8,681 nt of DNA. Source: Bacteroidaceae bacterium (GTDB taxonomy: Bacteria > Bacteroidota > Bacteroidia > Bacteroidales > Barnesiellaceae_A). Positions 7,348 to 8,681 of the stretch are shown here, in pieces. Made by a program: the position numbers and the translations under genes. The stretch lies in NCBI GenBank assembly GCA_017561285.1, contig JAFZDG010000287.1, forward strand, positions 1 to 8,681, in the 5' to 3' direction. The first letter of the stretch is position 1. Each line of letters opens with the position of its first letter. The notes under the pieces were generated by a model. It worked only from the letters and a program-made list of their open reading frames with translations, made no database searches and was not told the origin of the DNA.

Positions 7348-7390
7348 AACTATCCCGAGAATACCACACACATACTCGGGATAGTTTTAT
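7348..7390 (+). terminator. Intrinsic terminator after the flippase-pepD unit
   Basis: A perfect 12-bp inverted repeat, AACTATCCCGAG (7348-7359) and CTCGGGATAGTT (7375-7386), encloses a 15-nt loop. The 3' side runs into TTTTAT. It lies 26 nt after the stop of the small membrane protein gene and 31 nt before the GDPD start, so it should end the upstream transcript. Confidence 0.85.
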
Positions 7391-7421
7391 AATACATACA
7401 ACGCGTATAAATTATATCATT

Positions 7422-8258
7422 ATGGATCTTGAGAAATTCTATCTATGGTCAAGTATAGCATCATTTTTTGTAGCTATCTTTATTATTATCCAATTATTCC
7501 TACCAAACCGGCCACCCGAACCACCAATTCCGGCTACCCAAGTGATAGCCCATCGCGGCTATTGGCTTAAAGCCGAAGGATTGCAAAACTCGCTACAGTC
7601 GCTCCACGAAGCGATGAAAATAGGCATTTACGGCTCGGAATTTGATGTACACATGACAGCCGACAGCCAACTTATCGTCTTTCACGACAATATGTTAGAC
7701 ACCATCGAAGACATTCGCAAAGCCAACTACGAAAATATTCATGTACACGGACTATTCAACGACTTGTTTATTCCAACGCTGGCCGACTATTTTGAATTGG
7801 GCTCGATACGTGCAAATACCAAGCTCGTAGTCGATGTCAAGAGTGACCTCACACCCGAACGCGAAACAGCAATGGTAACCAAAATACTTGAATTGGTAGC
7901 CGATAAAAAAGTCCAAAACCTCGTTGAGTACACATCATTCAGCCATCACGTCTGCTGCGAGATTTTGCGCCTCAACCCATCGGCAAAGGTTGCCTATATG
8001 GGCGGCGACATCACACCGGCACAAGCCAAAGAGTATGGCTTTACAGGCATCTGCTATCACTTCAGCACATTTGACGAACACCCCGAGTGGGTACAAGAAG
8101 CGCAAGACTTAGGCCTTACGGTCAATGCTTGGACCGTAAACAGAGAGGAAGAGATGGTCAATGCCATCAATCTGGGAGTTGATTTTATAACCACCGACTT
8201 CCCCGAGTGGGTAAAATCGGATGTCGAAAAATACGGTAAGCCCAAAAAGTCAAAATAA
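7422..8258 (+). CDS. Membrane-anchored glycerophosphodiester phosphodiesterase (GDPD) family protein
   Basis: The 278-residue product has one N-terminal hydrophobic helix (about 9-28), a Pro-rich linker (29-38) and a GDPD TIM-barrel. The helix has no clear signal-peptidase site or lipobox, so it is probably a membrane anchor. Such enzymes hydrolyse glycerophosphodiesters to sn-glycerol 3-phosphate and an alcohol using a divalent metal. Visible residues are catalytic His44 in AHRGYW (43-48), metal ligands Glu73 and Asp75 in SEFDVH (72-77), the second catalytic His88 in FHD, and WTVN (237-240) with the FITTDFP end (255-261). Two positions differ from textbook GDPD: the PENT motif reads LQNS (54-57), and the third acidic ligand, normally Glu in E-x-K, is Asp138 in VDVK. 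Substrate is uncertain. It is a single gene; only 31 bp separate it from the preceding terminator, and I see no clear promoter of its own. Confidence 0.9.
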   Translation: MDLEKFYLWSSIASFFVAIFIIIQLFLPNRPPEPPIPATQVIAHRGYWLKAEGLQNSLQSLHEAMKIGIYGSEFDVHMTADSQLIVFHDNMLDTIEDIRKANYENIHVHGLFNDLFIPTLADYFELGSIRANTKLVVDVKSDLTPERETAMVTKILELVADKKVQNLVEYTSFSHHVCCEILRLNPSAKVAYMGGDITPAQAKEYGFTGICYHFSTFDEHPEWVQEAQDLGLTVNAWTVNREEEMVNAINLGVDFITTDFPEWVKSDVEKYGKPKKSK

Positions 8259-8433
8259 CCGATACACCATATAGCACATAATTTCATTTTATTCAATTTA
8301 TCGCCATCACTTATTGGCCATAAACAATTGAATTTTCAAACTTTTTTTATTAAATTTGCGCGGTTTTGTATCAATTCAAATCCACCGGACCTAAGAACGA
8401 AAATAAAATAAACAAAATATAAAATTCAACACT
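8259..8433 (+). other. Intergenic region between the GDPD gene and valS
   Basis: These 175 A/T-rich bases hold the valS promoter (entered separately) and an A-rich leader before the ATG at 8434. An 8-bp inverted repeat, ATTCAATT (8291-8298) and AATTGAAT (8326-8333), is followed by seven Ts (8342-8348). It might act as a weak terminator for the GDPD gene but is too A/T-rich to call. I see no tRNA, small ORF or T-box. Confidence 0.6.
8328..8358 (+). promoter_or_regulatory. Bacteroidota-type promoter for valS
   Basis: TTG at 8328-8330 and TAAATTTG at 8351-8358 match the -33 (TTG) and -7 (TAnnTTTG) elements exactly, with a 20-bp spacer. Transcription should start around 8363-8366, giving a leader of about 70 nt whose second half is A-rich, as usual for well-translated Bacteroidota genes. 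Confidence 0.8.
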
Positions 8434-8681
8434 ATGGACAAAGAACTGGCTACAAAGTATATGCCCGATGAAGTAGAGTCGAAATGGTACAACTACTGGT
8501 TGGAGCACAAACTCTTCGAGTCAAAACCCGACAGTCGCGAACCTTATACGATTGTCATACCCCCTCCCAATGTAACAGGTATATTACATATGGGCCATAT
8601 GCTCAACAATACCATCCAAGACATTCTCGTGCGCCGCGCTCGTATGGAAGGCAAAAATGCTTGTTGGGTACCCGGTACCGA
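8434..8681 (+). CDS. valS: Valine--tRNA ligase, N-terminal part
   Basis: This is the start of the class I aminoacyl-tRNA synthetase that charges tRNA-Val. Only 82 codons are in the window. The start ATG at 8434 gives MDKELATKYMPDEVESKWY, which aligns with the usual ValS N-terminus. PPPNVTG is at residues 43-49, and the ATP-binding HIGH signature appears as HMGH (52-55). RRARMEGKNACWVPGT follows. The PPPNVTG-x-LHMGH block with the Met/Cys-Trp-x-Pro-Gly-Thr context marks ValS rather than IleS or LeuS. It is driven by the promoter at 8328-8358 and is truncated only by the window edge. Confidence 0.95.
   Translation, partial: MDKELATKYMPDEVESKWYNYWLEHKLFESKPDSREPYTIVIPPPNVTGILHMGHMLNNTIQDILVRRARMEGKNACWVPGT

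Noticed and set aside
7382..7393. Promoter for the GDPD gene (TAGTTTTA or TATAAT)
   Set aside because: TAGTTTTA misses the last consensus base, lies within the terminator arm and has no TTG upstream. TATAAT is not the element used in this phylum.
8291..8348. Intrinsic terminator made of the 8-bp inverted repeat plus seven Ts
   Set aside because: The stem is all A/T except one pair, the loop is 27 nt, and the T-run lies 9 nt beyond the stem and overlaps the valS promoter spacer. The evidence is too weak.
8259..8433. T-box leader or tRNA gene before valS
   Set aside because: There is no T-box core sequence, no terminator/antiterminator pair and no cloverleaf. The region is plain A/T-rich promoter and leader.

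Overview
The window is a stretch of ordinary core chromosome from a member of the Bacteroidales (phylum Bacteroidota). Three things point there. Two sites match the Bacteroidota -7 promoter element TAnnTTTG (TATCTTTG at 4251-4258, TAAATTTG at 8351-8358). Translation starts mostly lie behind A/T-rich leaders with no Shine-Dalgarno sequence. The proteins also look like Bacteroidales versions of their families, for example an HtpG with a long charged insertion in its C-terminal domain, an M20C PepD, and a GDPD with a 'QNS' active-site variant. I cannot place the genus with confidence.

Layout. From 1 to 1079 (+) is the 3' part of htpG, closed by a hairpin at 1108-1145 that it shares with the convergent gene block on the minus strand. 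From 4182 down to 1170 (-) is a compact unit, rsmA/ksgA then mgtE then an LPLAT-family acyltransferase, with gaps of 43 and 3 bp. A 117-bp divergent intergenic region (4183-4299) separates it from a second unit on the plus strand. That unit runs from a promoter at about 4228-4258 through a membrane flippase-like protein (4300-5301), pepD (about 5340-6809) and a small membrane protein of unknown function (6815-7321). It ends at a perfect 12-bp hairpin terminator (7348-7390). A single membrane-anchored GDPD-family gene follows (7422-8258). After a 175-bp intergenic region with a near-ideal Bacteroidota promoter comes the 5' end of valS, which runs out of the window.

Together these genes cover housekeeping work: protein folding (HtpG), 16S rRNA maturation (RsmA), Mg2+ uptake (MgtE), tRNA charging (ValS) and dipeptide breakdown (PepD). 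Three membrane- or lipid-related proteins lie among them: the LPLAT acyltransferase, the flippase-like protein and the GDPD. I see no mobile element, CRISPR array, phage gene, toxin-antitoxin pair, rRNA or tRNA. I found no convincing new system. The observations worth a second look are the HtpG insertion, the non-ATG start of the flippase-like gene, a real Shine-Dalgarno sequence that resets the pepD start, active-site variation in the GDPD and acyltransferase, and one conserved-looking small membrane protein without a function.
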